Assembly (NCBI GenBank): GCA_017795045.1
Contig: CP051244.1
Coordinates: 538,584 to 602,583 of the forward strand
Length of the DNA: 64,000 bases
Source: Allomuricauda sp.
Lineage (GTDB): Bacteria; Bacteroidota; Bacteroidia; Flavobacteriales; Flavobacteriaceae
Direction of reading: 5' to 3'
Part shown: piece after piece, positions 16,120 through 24,753 of the stretch
Layout of the letters: the number at the start of each line of letters is the position of its first letter
Position numbering within the stretch: the first letter of the stretch is position 1
Made by a program: the position numbers and the translations under genes
The notes under the pieces: generated by a model
Seen by the model: the letters and a program-made list of their open reading frames with translations, nothing else
Told to the model about the DNA's origin: nothing
Database searches by the model: none

Positions 16120-16700
16120 GTGTCAGGTCGAGCGCAGTCGAGACCCTTATTTAAATGAATATCTGGTTAGAGATTTCTCACGCTCCCTTAGCTCCCTCGT
16201 ATGCTCGGGACAGGGGTTCGAAATGACACTATCATAAAAAGAGAATTAACCTGTCATTTCGAGATGAGGAGCACAGCGACGATTGAGAAATCTAACTGTC
16301 ATCCAGAACTAAGCAAAGAATCTTCATCAAGGGTAGTGGTTCGACACGAATTGCACGAATCTCTACCAATATCTATTATCTGTCAGGTCGAGCGCAGTCG
16401 TGGCTCCTAAACGAATACCTTTTTGGAGATTTCTCACACCTCCTTAGCCCCCTCACATGCTCGGGACAGGGGTTCGAAATGACACCATCGTTATAAAAAA
16501 GAGACGCACGTCATTTCGAGATGAGGAGCACAGCGACGATTGAGAAATCCAATTGTCATTCAGAACTAAGCAAAGAATCTTTATCAAGAGTAATGGTTCG
16601 ACACGAATTGCACAAACTTCCATTAACCGTTTATCATCTGCGGGGCAAGCGAAGTTGATACCGCAGACAGTAAGACCTCTCGACTGCGCTCGAGGTGACA
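16120..16700. repeat. Repeat block with 260-bp imperfect tandem duplication
   Basis: Two copies, starting at 16121 and 16381 (both TGTCAGGTCGAGCGCAGTCG), share the order of segments: GAGATTTCTCAC…, ATGCTCGGGACAGGGGTTCG, AAATGACA…, TCATTTCGAGATGAGGAGCA, CAGAACTAAGCAAAGAATCT, GGTTCGACACGAATTGCAC. A third, partial, inverted end lies at 16674-16700 (…CTCGACTGCGCTCGAGGTGACA). Short open frames here are not genes. This 790-bp intergenic stretch (16113-16902) otherwise holds only the candidate small RNA and terminator. Confidence 0.75.
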
Positions 16701-16752
16701 TACTATTACTCAAATTCATAAGGTGAAGATTTCGACCTCTCTGTCTCACAAA

Positions 16753-16778
16753 CAAAAAAAGCCTTCCAAACGGAAAGC
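16753..16778 (-). terminator. Rho-independent terminator (umuDC and/or small RNA)
   Basis: On the minus strand GCTTTCC-GTTT-GGAAGGC (7-bp stem with one G-U pair) followed by TTTTTTTG. It is the first terminator after the umuD stop codon. Confidence 0.8.
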
Positions 16779-16848
16779 CTTTCATTGGCAAGCATCGGTC
16801 TGATGCTTCAACCTGATTCCAATCGTCGCGACTGGAATCCAACACAAC
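16753..16848 (-). ncRNA. Candidate small structured RNA downstream of umuDC
   Basis: Reading leftward: a perfect consensus -7 element TATCTTTG at 16860-16853, then three hairpins in ~95 nt. Hairpin 1 (16839-16815) is an 11-bp stem with one G-U pair and a 3-nt loop; hairpin 2 (16807-16791) is a 6-bp stem with a 5-nt loop; hairpin 3 (16778-16753) is a GC-rich stem followed by seven Ts, a terminator. There is no coding potential of note. The block could instead be only the umuDC terminator with an upstream structured tail, but the separate promoter-like element after umuD argues for its own gene. A -33 TTG is not obvious. Confidence 0.5.
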
Positions 16849-16852
16849 GGGA

Positions 16853-16860
16853 CAAAGATA
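16853..16860 (-). promoter_or_regulatory. -7 promoter element TATCTTTG
   Basis: Exact match to the Bacteroidota TAnnTTTG -7 consensus on the minus strand, 43-50 bp past the umuD stop codon and ~13 bp before the first hairpin of the candidate small RNA. Confidence 0.45.
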
Positions 16861-16902
16861 GCAAAGGTTTTCGATTAATGGGATTGGAGACGATTTTTTT
16901 CA

Positions 16903-17352
16903 TCAAACCGCCTTTATAACGTAAGTCACTATCCCCCATATCAACAAGTCGCTATCCTTGGATACCTTGATAGGCTTATACGCATTGTTTTCCGGCATCA
17001 GTGTGATGGAATCCTTTTCCATCAGCAATCGTTTTACGGTGAATTCCCCTTCCAAAAAACAAACTGCTATTTTTCCGTTTTCCGCTTCCAAACTTCTGTC
17101 AATGATCAATAAATCACCATCATCGAGCCCGGCCCCGGTCATGGATTGCCCACTGACCCTTGCATAAAACGTGGCTTCCTTGTTCTTGACCAAAGTTTTG
17201 TCCAGACTGATCCGTTTCTGCTTGAAGTCCTCGGCCGGGGATGGAAACCCTGCGGAAACGGTATTTCTGGAAATGGGAATACTTAAGCTTAGCTCATCAT
17301 CTGGGGTAAAAAACGTGAGCGAATTGGTTTCTTGAGGTTTTTTTGAGGTCAT
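16903..17352 (-). CDS. umuD: UmuD-like S24 family peptidase (DNA polymerase V accessory)
   Basis: 149 aa LexA/UmuD-type self-cleaving serine protease without a DNA-binding domain. The cleavage bond A34-G35 is in SAGFPSP, the nucleophile is S70 (SGQSMTGAGL) and the base is K107 (TVKRLL). After RecA-stimulated cleavage UmuD' joins UmuC to form the translesion polymerase. It overlaps umuC by 4 bp. Lack of an N-terminal helix-turn-helix rules out LexA itself. Confidence 0.92.
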   Translation of the reverse strand: MTSKKPQETNSLTFFTPDDELSLSIPISRNTVSAGFPSPAEDFKQKRISLDKTLVKNKEATFYARVSGQSMTGAGLDDGDLLIIDRSLEAENGKIAVCFLEGEFTVKRLLMEKDSITLMPENNAYKPIKVSKDSDLLIWGIVTYVIKAV

Positions 17353-18608
17353 TTTACTACAATGATGTCATTGATGTCCGTTGTATATCTTGGGGAAAGA
17401 TGCTCTTGGCGCATTTTCCAGGTCCGTTTTAAATCTTGATTGGCTATTTTCATTTTATAGTCCCCATACCTATCATTCATGTTGTCCATCACCTCCATGA
17501 TTTTATGGTGTTTTGGATTTTCTGATGAAAACAGGTCCAACTGACGCTCGTTGGTGGGAATCAGACCAGATACGATTACCCCTGCCCTTTTGTACTTGAT
17601 CCCGGCTTTGAAAATGGTATCCACCGCCTTGACCGCATAACGACTTATGGTAAGGCTGGAATCCGTAGCGTAGGGCAAGGTTATAATAGCCGTACCCCTG
17701 TCTTGGGGCTCATCCTGCTTATGTCGGTCACTTCTTAAAATGACCACAATATGGTTACAACTGCTCTCTTGGGCCCGTAGTTTTTCGGCGCAACTGCTGG
17801 CAAAAGTGGAAATCCGTTCCCGAATATCCTCGATATCGGAATAGGTCCGTTCAAAACTTCGCGTGGTGGCAATTGCTTTTTTGTCCCGGGCATCATCTTC
17901 CAAATCCAAGGTAGGTATGCCCTCCAAGTCTTTTTTCAACCGCAACCCAACAATGGCCATTTGCTTTCTCACCCACTCATCGGGCAACTGGGTAAAATCA
18001 AAGGCATTTTTTACGTTTCTAGTCTGAAGTCGTTTTAAATTTCCGTGGCCAATACCCCAAACCGTCTCTATTTTTGACCATTTGAGTGCTTTTATTCGCC
18101 CCTCTTCGGATTGGATCACAAAAACCCCTCTGGTCCGGGATTTTAATTTTTTGGCAATCTTATTGGCCACCTTGGCTAGTGCCTTGGTCGGTGCTATGCC
18201 TATACTGATCGGGATTCCTGTGCTTTTTTGCACCTTGTATTGCATCTCCCTTCCATATGCCTCAAAATCATAGTCCTGGAATCCATCAAACTTTAAAAAG
18301 GCCTCATCAATGCTGTACACTTCCATGTCCGGGGTAAACGTTCCCAAAATATTCATCACCCGGGTACTCATATCGCCGTACAAAGGATAGTTTGACGAAA
18401 ATACCTTTATCCCGTTTTCTTCACAAAACTTCCTGTACTTGAATGCCGGGGCCGCCATGGGGAGGCCCAATTTCTTGGCCTCATCGCTACGCGAGATAAA
18501 GCAACCGTCATTATTGGAGAGAATGGCCACAGGGATGTTATTGAACTGAGGCTGAAAGGCCCGCTCACATGACGCATAGAAGTTATTGCAATCCACCAAC
18601 GCAAACAT
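17349..18608 (-). CDS. umuC: Y-family DNA polymerase UmuC
   Basis: 419 aa, the usual UmuC length. The palm metal ligands are in MFALVDCNNFYASCER (D6) and VYSIDEAFLKF (Asp/Glu near residue 105); the helix-hairpin-helix 'VWGIGHGNLKRLQ' and little-finger domain follow, and the C-terminal 'QLDLFS' is a beta-clamp-binding motif. Error-prone translesion synthesis as part of the SOS response, together with umuD downstream. A TTAC-N3-GTAA dyad lies 28 bp upstream of its start (18636-18646). Confidence 0.94.
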   Translation of the reverse strand: MFALVDCNNFYASCERAFQPQFNNIPVAILSNNDGCFISRSDEAKKLGLPMAAPAFKYRKFCEENGIKVFSSNYPLYGDMSTRVMNILGTFTPDMEVYSIDEAFLKFDGFQDYDFEAYGREMQYKVQKSTGIPISIGIAPTKALAKVANKIAKKLKSRTRGVFVIQSEEGRIKALKWSKIETVWGIGHGNLKRLQTRNVKNAFDFTQLPDEWVRKQMAIVGLRLKKDLEGIPTLDLEDDARDKKAIATTRSFERTYSDIEDIRERISTFASSCAEKLRAQESSCNHIVVILRSDRHKQDEPQDRGTAIITLPYATDSSLTISRYAVKAVDTIFKAGIKYKRAGVIVSGLIPTNERQLDLFSSENPKHHKIMEVMDNMNDRYGDYKMKIANQDLKRTWKMRQEHLSPRYTTDINDIIVVK

Positions 18609-18635
18609 GCCTCAAAGTACTCGATTTTTGCTAAA

Positions 18636-18646
18636 TTACCTAGTAA
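18636..18646. promoter_or_regulatory. Small dyad between umuC and the divergent DUF7009-like gene
   Basis: TTAC-CTA-GTAA, in the 48-bp gap between divergent starts (18608 and 18657). A LexA-type operator would be expected upstream of umuDC, and this is the only dyad there; the sequence is short and the assignment is weak. Confidence 0.25.
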
Positions 18647-18656
18647 ATCAACTTCA

Positions 18657-19025
18657 ATGAAAATTAGGATACGAGGCAATTCGGTACGTTTTAGACTGAC
18701 CCAGAGCGAAGTAAAACAGCTTTGTGAAAAAGGTTTTTTTATGGAGACCACCTCTTTCGAGGAAAATGTATTCGGCTATGCCGTACAACTCAGTAAAACT
18801 GAACCGACCCTCTCGTCTTCGTATGAAAACAACCGGATTACCCTAAGTGTTTCTGAACAGCTGGCAAAAAACTGGGATTTAGATGAACGTGTTGGCTTTG
18901 AACAGACTCTCACCACCAAGAACGGGACGGAACTCCACCTCCTCCTCGAGAAGGATTTTACCTGTCTGGACAATACCCTGGAAGACCAATCGGACAATTA
19001 TCCCAACCCCAAACTGCAACATTGA
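18657..19025 (+). CDS. DUF7009-like protein encoded with FdhF/YdeP oxidoreductase
   Basis: 122 aa. Begins MKIRIRGNSVRFRLTQSEV, a strongly basic first strand, followed by alternating strands; no signal peptide, so cytoplasmic. I recall this N-terminus from the NCBI family DUF7009; function unknown. Its stop codon lies 5 bp before the ATG of the molybdopterin oxidoreductase at 19031, so the two are almost certainly cotranscribed, and a helper role (assembly, cofactor or partner binding) is the natural guess. Confidence 0.65.
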   Translation: MKIRIRGNSVRFRLTQSEVKQLCEKGFFMETTSFEENVFGYAVQLSKTEPTLSSSYENNRITLSVSEQLAKNWDLDERVGFEQTLTTKNGTELHLLLEKDFTCLDNTLEDQSDNYPNPKLQH

Positions 19026-19030
19026 ACCCC

Positions 19031-21328
19031 ATGGAAAAAGAATTTAAACGAAATATTTCCCTCACGGGCGATATCCAATTTACCGGATTGCGCCTTAAGG
19101 AACCTATGCATACCGCCGCTGGTTTTTTAGGGGTAAAAGAAGCTTTGAGACACAGTTTCAAGGAAATGGGCATTGTACGATCCATGAAGGCCTTGCTCGA
19201 GATGAACCAAGAAGACGGTTTTCGGTGTCCCAGCTGTGCATGGCCGGTTCCTGAACACCCCTCCAAGATTGCGGAGTATTGCGAAAACGGGGCAAAGGCC
19301 TTGGCCGACGAAGCCACCCATGAACATATAGGTGCCGAGTTTTTCAGCAAACATTCCGTGGAAGAGCTGTCCCAACTCAGTGATTATGAACTCAACAAGT
19401 TGGGTCGGATCATAGAACCCATGGTCCTTAAACCGGGAAAAGTACATTATGAGCCCATTGCATGGCAAGAGGCTTTTGATTTACTATCTAATGAACTCCA
19501 TCAGTTAAACGACCCCAATGAGGCCATTTTTTATACCTCTGGACGATCCAGTAATGAAGCCGCCTATTTGTACGGCATGTTTGCCCGCGCTTTGGGCACC
19601 AACAACATGCCCGATTGCTCCAATATGTGCCATGAGTCATCCGGTGTGGCACTGTCCGATACCCTCGGCATTGGAAAAGGTTCGGTAACCTTGGATGATC
19701 TCTATGGCGCCGAAGTTATTTTGGTGGTAGGCCAAAACCCGGGGACCAATCACCCCAGAATGCTCTCTGCCCTTGAAAAGTGCAAAAAGAACGGGGGGAA
19801 GGTCATCAGCATCAACCCTCTGGCGGAAACGGGACTGGTGAACTTTAAAAACCCGCAAAACGTTTCGGATATGTTGGGCAGTGGGCAGCCCATTGCCGAC
19901 CTACACCTTCCTGTTCGCATCAATGAGGACATTGCACTCGCCAAACTGATCTTGAAGAAATTGGTGGCCCTCGACGCCAAAAATCCCAATATCCTAGACC
20001 ATGAATTCATTGTGGAATATGTGGATGGCTATGATGAACTGCTCAAAGATTTGGAGCACTTCGATTACGAAACACTTCAGCGGAGAACTGGGGTTTCCAT
20101 GCGAAAAATTGACAAAACCGTTCGGTTATTGGCCGAAAACTCCAAAATTGTAATCTGTTGGGCCATGGGCATCACCCAACATAAAAATGCCGTGGAATGC
20201 ATCCAGGAATATGTGAACATTTTACTGCTGAAAGGAGCCATCGGGAAACCATTTGCGGGCACTTGTCCCGTTCGGGGACATAGCAATGTGCAAGGGGACC
20301 GCTCAGTGGGCATCCATCACTTTGTCAATGAAGGATTGAACAATAGGATTCGGAAGCATCTCGGTTTTGAGCCTCCGACCCAAAGAGGGTATGATGTTGT
20401 AGAGGCCATCCAAGCCATGCACGAAAACAAGGCCAAGGTCTTTGTTTGTTTGGGAGGTAATTTTGCCATGGCCGCCTCGGATACGGCATACACTGCCAAA
20501 GCGCTTCAAAATTGCAATTTAACGGTACAGATCAGCACCAAGCTCAACCGCAGTCATTTGATCACGGGCAAAACTGCGCTGTTGCTTCCCACTTTTGGTC
20601 GCTCTGAGAAGGATGAGAAGAACGGCTCCCTTCAATTTCTGACCATGGAAAGCAGCACGGGAAAAGTCCGCCAAAGCAAAGGTTTGTTGAAACCGGCTTC
20701 GGAGCATATCAAAAGTGAACCGGAAATCATCGCATTGATGGCCCACACCTATTTTAAAGGGGAACATACGATGGACTGGGAGGCTTTGGGAGCGGATTAC
20801 GACCTCATCCGAAGTTTAATCGATAAAACCGTAAAGGGATTCAAAAACACCAGTGAACAGTCCAAAGGGTTTGGGTATTACCTGCCCAACAATGTACGGG
20901 AACGGGACTTTAGAATGCTGCCCAACGGCATGGCACAGCTTACCATCAACACATTGCCGGACCATGGTCTAAAAATGAATGAATTCTTGCTGATGACCAT
21001 TCGGTCCCATGACCAGTTCAACACCACCATTTATGGTTTGAATGACCGTTATCGAGGTGTTCACAATGAGCGTCGCATAGTGTTCATGAACCAAGATGAT
21101 ATGGAGCAGCATCAACTGAAAAAACTGGATATTGTGAATCTACATAGCGAGTATGATGGCATCCAACGGACCGCGAAACAATTTCTAGTCATCCCTTATG
21201 AAATTCCCAAAGGGAACATGGCCGCTTATTTTCCTGAAACGAATCTGCTAGTGCCGCACAATCACTTTGCGGACAAGAGCCAGACCCCCATCAGCAAATC
21301 CATCAAGGTAACGGTTGAAAAAATATAG
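19031..21328 (+). CDS. FdhF/YdeP family molybdopterin oxidoreductase
   Basis: About 765 aa from ATG 19031. Molybdenum bis-MGD oxidoreductase: 'RCPSCAWP…EYCENG' near the N-terminus in place of a full 4Fe-4S motif, then 'FYTSGRSSNEAAYLYGMFARALGTNN', 'NMCHESSG' and 'VVGQNPGTNHPRM' in the catalytic domains, and a C-terminal MGD-binding domain ('NTTIYGLNDRYRGVHNERR'). The family is annotated from formate-dehydrogenase-like proteins such as E. coli YdeP, whose substrate is not settled. No molybdate transport or FdhD gene is in the window. A TTG at 19022 could give three more residues. Confidence 0.87.
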   Translation: MEKEFKRNISLTGDIQFTGLRLKEPMHTAAGFLGVKEALRHSFKEMGIVRSMKALLEMNQEDGFRCPSCAWPVPEHPSKIAEYCENGAKALADEATHEHIGAEFFSKHSVEELSQLSDYELNKLGRIIEPMVLKPGKVHYEPIAWQEAFDLLSNELHQLNDPNEAIFYTSGRSSNEAAYLYGMFARALGTNNMPDCSNMCHESSGVALSDTLGIGKGSVTLDDLYGAEVILVVGQNPGTNHPRMLSALEKCKKNGGKVISINPLAETGLVNFKNPQNVSDMLGSGQPIADLHLPVRINEDIALAKLILKKLVALDAKNPNILDHEFIVEYVDGYDELLKDLEHFDYETLQRRTGVSMRKIDKTVRLLAENSKIVICWAMGITQHKNAVECIQEYVNILLLKGAIGKPFAGTCPVRGHSNVQGDRSVGIHHFVNEGLNNRIRKHLGFEPPTQRGYDVVEAIQAMHENKAKVFVCLGGNFAMAASDTAYTAKALQNCNLTVQISTKLNRSHLITGKTALLLPTFGRSEKDEKNGSLQFLTMESSTGKVRQSKGLLKPASEHIKSEPEIIALMAHTYFKGEHTMDWEALGADYDLIRSLIDKTVKGFKNTSEQSKGFGYYLPNNVRERDFRMLPNGMAQLTINTLPDHGLKMNEFLLMTIRSHDQFNTTIYGLNDRYRGVHNERRIVFMNQDDMEQHQLKKLDIVNLHSEYDGIQRTAKQFLVIPYEIPKGNMAAYFPETNLLVPHNHFADKSQTPISKSIKVTVEKI

Positions 21329-21334
21329 TGTCGA

Positions 21335-22513
21335 TTATTTAAACGCTGGAATACCGGTAATATCAGCCCCAGTGATCAACAAATGGATGTCATGGGTACC
21401 TTCGTAGGTAATCACACTTTCCAGATTCATCATGTGGCGCATGATGCTATACTCCCCAGTGATTCCCATTCCACCCAGAACCTGTCTCGCCTCGCGGGCA
21501 ATCTTTAGGGCCATGTCCACATTATTACGTTTGGCCATAGAAATTTGGGCCGTGGTGGCACGTCCTTCATTTTTTAATTGCCCCAAACGAAAGGCCAACA
21601 GCTGGGCTTTGGTGATCTCGGTAATCATTTCGGCCAACTTCTTTTGCTGTAGTTGATAGGCGGCTATGGGTTTCCCAAATTGGATGCGCTCTTTGGCATA
21701 TCGCAAGGCTGTATCATAGCAATCCATGGCAGCTCCGATGGCTCCCCAGGCAATACCATATCGAGCGGAATCCAAACAGCCCAACGGCGCACCCAACCCA
21801 CTCTTACCGGGCAACAGGTTTTCTTTGGGCACCTTTACATTGTCAAAAATAAGTTCCCCCGTAGCTGAAGCGCGAAGCGACCATTTGTTATGGGTTTCCG
21901 GGGTGGAAAAACCTTCCATGCCCCTTTCCACGATCAAACCATGGATACGACCTTCTTCATTCTTGGCCCAAACTACGGCAACATCGGCAAAGGGAGAATT
22001 GGAAATCCATAATTTTGCTCCGTTCAACAGGTAATGGTCTCCCATATCCTTGTACTTGGTTTCCATACCGCCGGGATTGGAACCATGGTTGGGTTCGGTC
22101 AAACCAAAACAGCCCATCCATTCGCCCGTGGCCAGTATTGGCAAGTATTTTTTACGTTGTTCTTCCGATCCGTAGGCAAAAATGGGATACATGACCAAGG
22201 AAGACTGTACCGAAGCTGTGGAACGCACCCCGCTATCCCCCCGTTCAATCTCCTGCATGATCAAACCATAGCTGATCTGATCCAAACCTGCTCCTCCATA
22301 TTCTTCTGGAATGTACGGACCAAATGCACCTATTTCGGCCAGACCTTTGATAATCTGCTTGGGAAACTCCGCCTTTTGGGCGTATTCCTCTATGATGGGG
22401 GAGATATCCCGTTTCACCCACTGGCGGGCGGCATCCCTTACCAGCTTATGCTCTTCGGAAAGAAGATCGTCAAGATTATAATAATCCGGTGCTTCAAATA
22501 GATCAGGCTTCAT
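21335..22513 (-). CDS. Acyl-CoA dehydrogenase, probable glutaryl-CoA dehydrogenase
   Basis: 392 aa FAD acyl-CoA dehydrogenase: N-terminal helical domain (1-130), 'CFGLTEPNHGSNPGGMETKY' FAD/substrate strand, and the C-terminal catalytic E371 in ESVITYEGTHDIHLLI. The block ending TGADITGIPAF is characteristic of glutaryl-CoA dehydrogenases, which oxidise and decarboxylate glutaryl-CoA to crotonyl-CoA in lysine/tryptophan breakdown. No electron-transfer flavoprotein gene is adjacent. It is convergent with the FdhF-like gene, 6 bp apart. Confidence 0.85.
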   Translation of the reverse strand: MKPDLFEAPDYYNLDDLLSEEHKLVRDAARQWVKRDISPIIEEYAQKAEFPKQIIKGLAEIGAFGPYIPEEYGGAGLDQISYGLIMQEIERGDSGVRSTASVQSSLVMYPIFAYGSEEQRKKYLPILATGEWMGCFGLTEPNHGSNPGGMETKYKDMGDHYLLNGAKLWISNSPFADVAVVWAKNEEGRIHGLIVERGMEGFSTPETHNKWSLRASATGELIFDNVKVPKENLLPGKSGLGAPLGCLDSARYGIAWGAIGAAMDCYDTALRYAKERIQFGKPIAAYQLQQKKLAEMITEITKAQLLAFRLGQLKNEGRATTAQISMAKRNNVDMALKIAREARQVLGGMGITGEYSIMRHMMNLESVITYEGTHDIHLLITGADITGIPAFK

Positions 22514-22563
22514 TCGGAAAAAATTTATCTAAAAGTTATGCCGAAATTTAACAATTTAATCTA

Positions 22564-23283
22564 TCACTGTTGCATTTTTAAATAAAATGATTTGGTCAAA
22601 TCCGTATACTGCTCGGTGTATTGGTGCCGTTCGGTCTCTATAATGAGCTCATCCACTGAAGTGTTCGCTTCTGAGCGTCCAAATTCCAACAAACTCCTCT
22701 TGAAATTTGCTTTTGGGTTTCCCTTCACCCTAGTAATTCTCTTGATGAACAATCCAGATGTCTTGGCCAAGGACACAAAATCTTCTTCTTCCTTAAAAGG
22801 AACAATGACCGAAAAAATACCAGTGGCGGAAAGAAGTTTTGCCGCTCCTTCAATAAGTTCATCAAAAGGTAACGAGCTATTTTGTCGGGCCTGATCCCTT
22901 GAAGCATCCCCACTGGACACATTCTCCGAATAAAACGGCGGATTGGAAACAATCAAATCATATCGATCATCAATCTCATCCACAAATTCATCCAATCCGG
23001 CATGGTAACAGAACAGTCGGTCTGACCATGCAGAAGCTTCAAAATTGGCAACACATTGTTCGTAAGCGTCTTCATCCAACTCAATGGCATCAATAAGTTC
23101 GGCAGGGGAGCGTTGCGCCATCTGCAAGGCAATCAATCCCGTCCCCGCTCCAATATCCAATATGGAATCGGGCTGGTGCTTCAAAGAGGTCCATGCCCCC
23201 AACAAAACCCCATCCGTACCCACTTTCATGGCACAGCGGTCTTGGTGTACCGTGAATTGCTTGAATTGAAAAGGCTTACTCAT
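22564..23283 (-). CDS. trmN6: tRNA1(Val) (adenine(37)-N6)-methyltransferase
   Basis: 239 aa. Rossmann methyltransferase with SAM motif DIGAGTGLIALQMAQ (43-57) and catalytic NPPFY (114-118), an N6-adenine signature; begins 'FQFKQFTVHQDRCAMKVGTDG' as in YfiC/TrmN6, which methylates A37 of tRNA1(Val). Its start overlaps the 3' end of the sulfatase gene by 8 bp, so it is probably read from the same mRNA as sulfatase and perhaps rpsP-rimM. Confidence 0.88.
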   Translation of the reverse strand: MSKPFQFKQFTVHQDRCAMKVGTDGVLLGAWTSLKHQPDSILDIGAGTGLIALQMAQRSPAELIDAIELDEDAYEQCVANFEASAWSDRLFCYHAGLDEFVDEIDDRYDLIVSNPPFYSENVSSGDASRDQARQNSSLPFDELIEGAAKLLSATGIFSVIVPFKEEEDFVSLAKTSGLFIKRITRVKGNPKANFKRSLLEFGRSEANTSVDELIIETERHQYTEQYTDLTKSFYLKMQQ

Positions 23284-24706
23284 CCACTCTGCCCGGCTCC
23301 CGGGTTTCAGAACCTTCCAGCTCCATGAGGGAATCCCCTAATCGTTGCCTCATCGTGTTGGCCCGCGCCTTTATCTCGGCCACAATCTCGGGATGGGCTT
23401 CGGCCACATTGTTGGTCTCACTGACATCGTTGACCACATCATAGAGTTCAATTTCCTCCATATCAACGTATCGGTAGTTTCCTGGCTGTCCATCTTTTCC
23501 AGGTTCCTGACCATCCATGGTCCGGTAACGATGCGGGAAATACATCTTCCACTTCCCATACCGAACGCCGAACATTTCGTTTACCCGATAATAGAAAAAG
23601 TAAGCATCTTGCACGGGCTCTGTGCGCTCACCCATTAAAATGGACCATGCATTCTTACCATCGATCACTTGCTCCGGCAATTTGGATTCGGTGACATGGG
23701 CAATGGTGGGCAATATATCTATGGCCATCATGGGTATATCCACTGTTCTCCCTGGCTTGAGCTTTTTGGGGTATTTCATAATAAATGGCTCGCGCTGTCC
23801 ACCTTCCCAGGCAGTACCTTTTCCTTCCCGAAGGGGAAGGGCACTTCCCGCATGGTTTCCATAGGAAAGCCAAGGTCCATTGTCCGAGGTAAAGATGACC
23901 ATGGTATCCTCTTCAAGTCCGTTATCCTTAAGCGCTTGTATGATCTGACCCACAGACCAGTCAATCTCCATGATCACATCACCATACAAACCTCTTTCCG
24001 ACTTGCCTTTAAACTTATCCGAAACGAACAGTGGCACGTGGGGTTGTGGATGTGGTACATATAAAAAGAAGGGCTTATCCTTGTTTCTCTTGATAAAATC
24101 CACACTACGCTCTGTAATCTGTGTAGTCAATTGGGATTGCTCCACCAAGGTGTCGATAACGGTCTCGTTTTCGTAGAGTGGGAGGTCCGGAAAATTAAAA
24201 ATAGGTCCCTGTTGGGGATGATAGGGCCACATATCATTGGAATATGGAATTCCGAACCACTCATCAAACCCGTGTCGAGTGGGCAAAAACTTTTTGTGGT
24301 GTCCCAAGTGCCATTTTCCATAAATGGCCGTTGCATATCCCTTCTCCTTCAACATTTCGGCCAAGGTGGTTTCAGTTTCATTGATGCCGTGGGTGTTATC
24401 GGGCCCCAAAGCATTATGGATGCCAATCCGATTGGGATAACAACCGGTTAAAATTCCAGCTCTGGAAGCGGAGCATACGGCTTGGGCCGCATAATAATGG
24501 GTCATCTTAACCCCATCTGCCGCCATCTGATCCAGATTGGGAGTTTTTATATTGGGCGAACCAAAGACACCAACATCTTGGTAGCCTTGATCGTCCGTAA
24601 AAATCAACACTATATTGGGCGAACGCTCTTCCTCCTGGACGGGAGCCTTCTTTTCTCCACAAGAAATCAGTCCTAAAACAAGAAATACAAAGAAATATCG
24701 AAACAT
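23276..24706 (-). CDS. Sulfatase (S1 family), lipoprotein
   Basis: 476 aa. Lipobox LISC at C16. Sulfatase signature C78-S-A-S-R in AAQAVCSASRAGILTG; C78 is converted to formylglycine in the active enzyme. Metal ligands are seen in 'FTDDQGYQDVG' (38-39) and 'FTSDNGPWLSYGNHAG'. Arylsulfatase A/GALNS-like overall, and similar to the second sulfatase at 25983-27407 ('IPYSNDMWPYHP' versus 'IPYSNDMDRVVD', 'KWHLGHHKKFLPT' versus 'KWHLGHKEQYLPT'). The substrate is probably a sulfated polysaccharide. It sits 47 bp after rimM and overlaps trmN6. Confidence 0.88.
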   Translation of the reverse strand: MFRYFFVFLVLGLISCGEKKAPVQEEERSPNIVLIFTDDQGYQDVGVFGSPNIKTPNLDQMAADGVKMTHYYAAQAVCSASRAGILTGCYPNRIGIHNALGPDNTHGINETETTLAEMLKEKGYATAIYGKWHLGHHKKFLPTRHGFDEWFGIPYSNDMWPYHPQQGPIFNFPDLPLYENETVIDTLVEQSQLTTQITERSVDFIKRNKDKPFFLYVPHPQPHVPLFVSDKFKGKSERGLYGDVIMEIDWSVGQIIQALKDNGLEEDTMVIFTSDNGPWLSYGNHAGSALPLREGKGTAWEGGQREPFIMKYPKKLKPGRTVDIPMMAIDILPTIAHVTESKLPEQVIDGKNAWSILMGERTEPVQDAYFFYYRVNEMFGVRYGKWKMYFPHRYRTMDGQEPGKDGQPGNYRYVDMEEIELYDVVNDVSETNNVAEAHPEIVAEIKARANTMRQRLGDSLMELEGSETREPGRVDE

Positions 24707-24753
24707 ATCGTAAAATAAAAGGTTGCCCTAAATATAGGTGAAAACCGCAAATC

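Noticed and set aside
16113..16700. Possible CRISPR array
   Set aside because: Repeats are long, imperfect, composite and only two units deep with no regular spacers; no cas genes in the window.
16201..16845. Open frames at 16201-16410 (+) and 16453-16845 (-)
   Set aside because: They lie across the repeat block and the candidate small RNA, match the repeat family on both strands and have no coding character.
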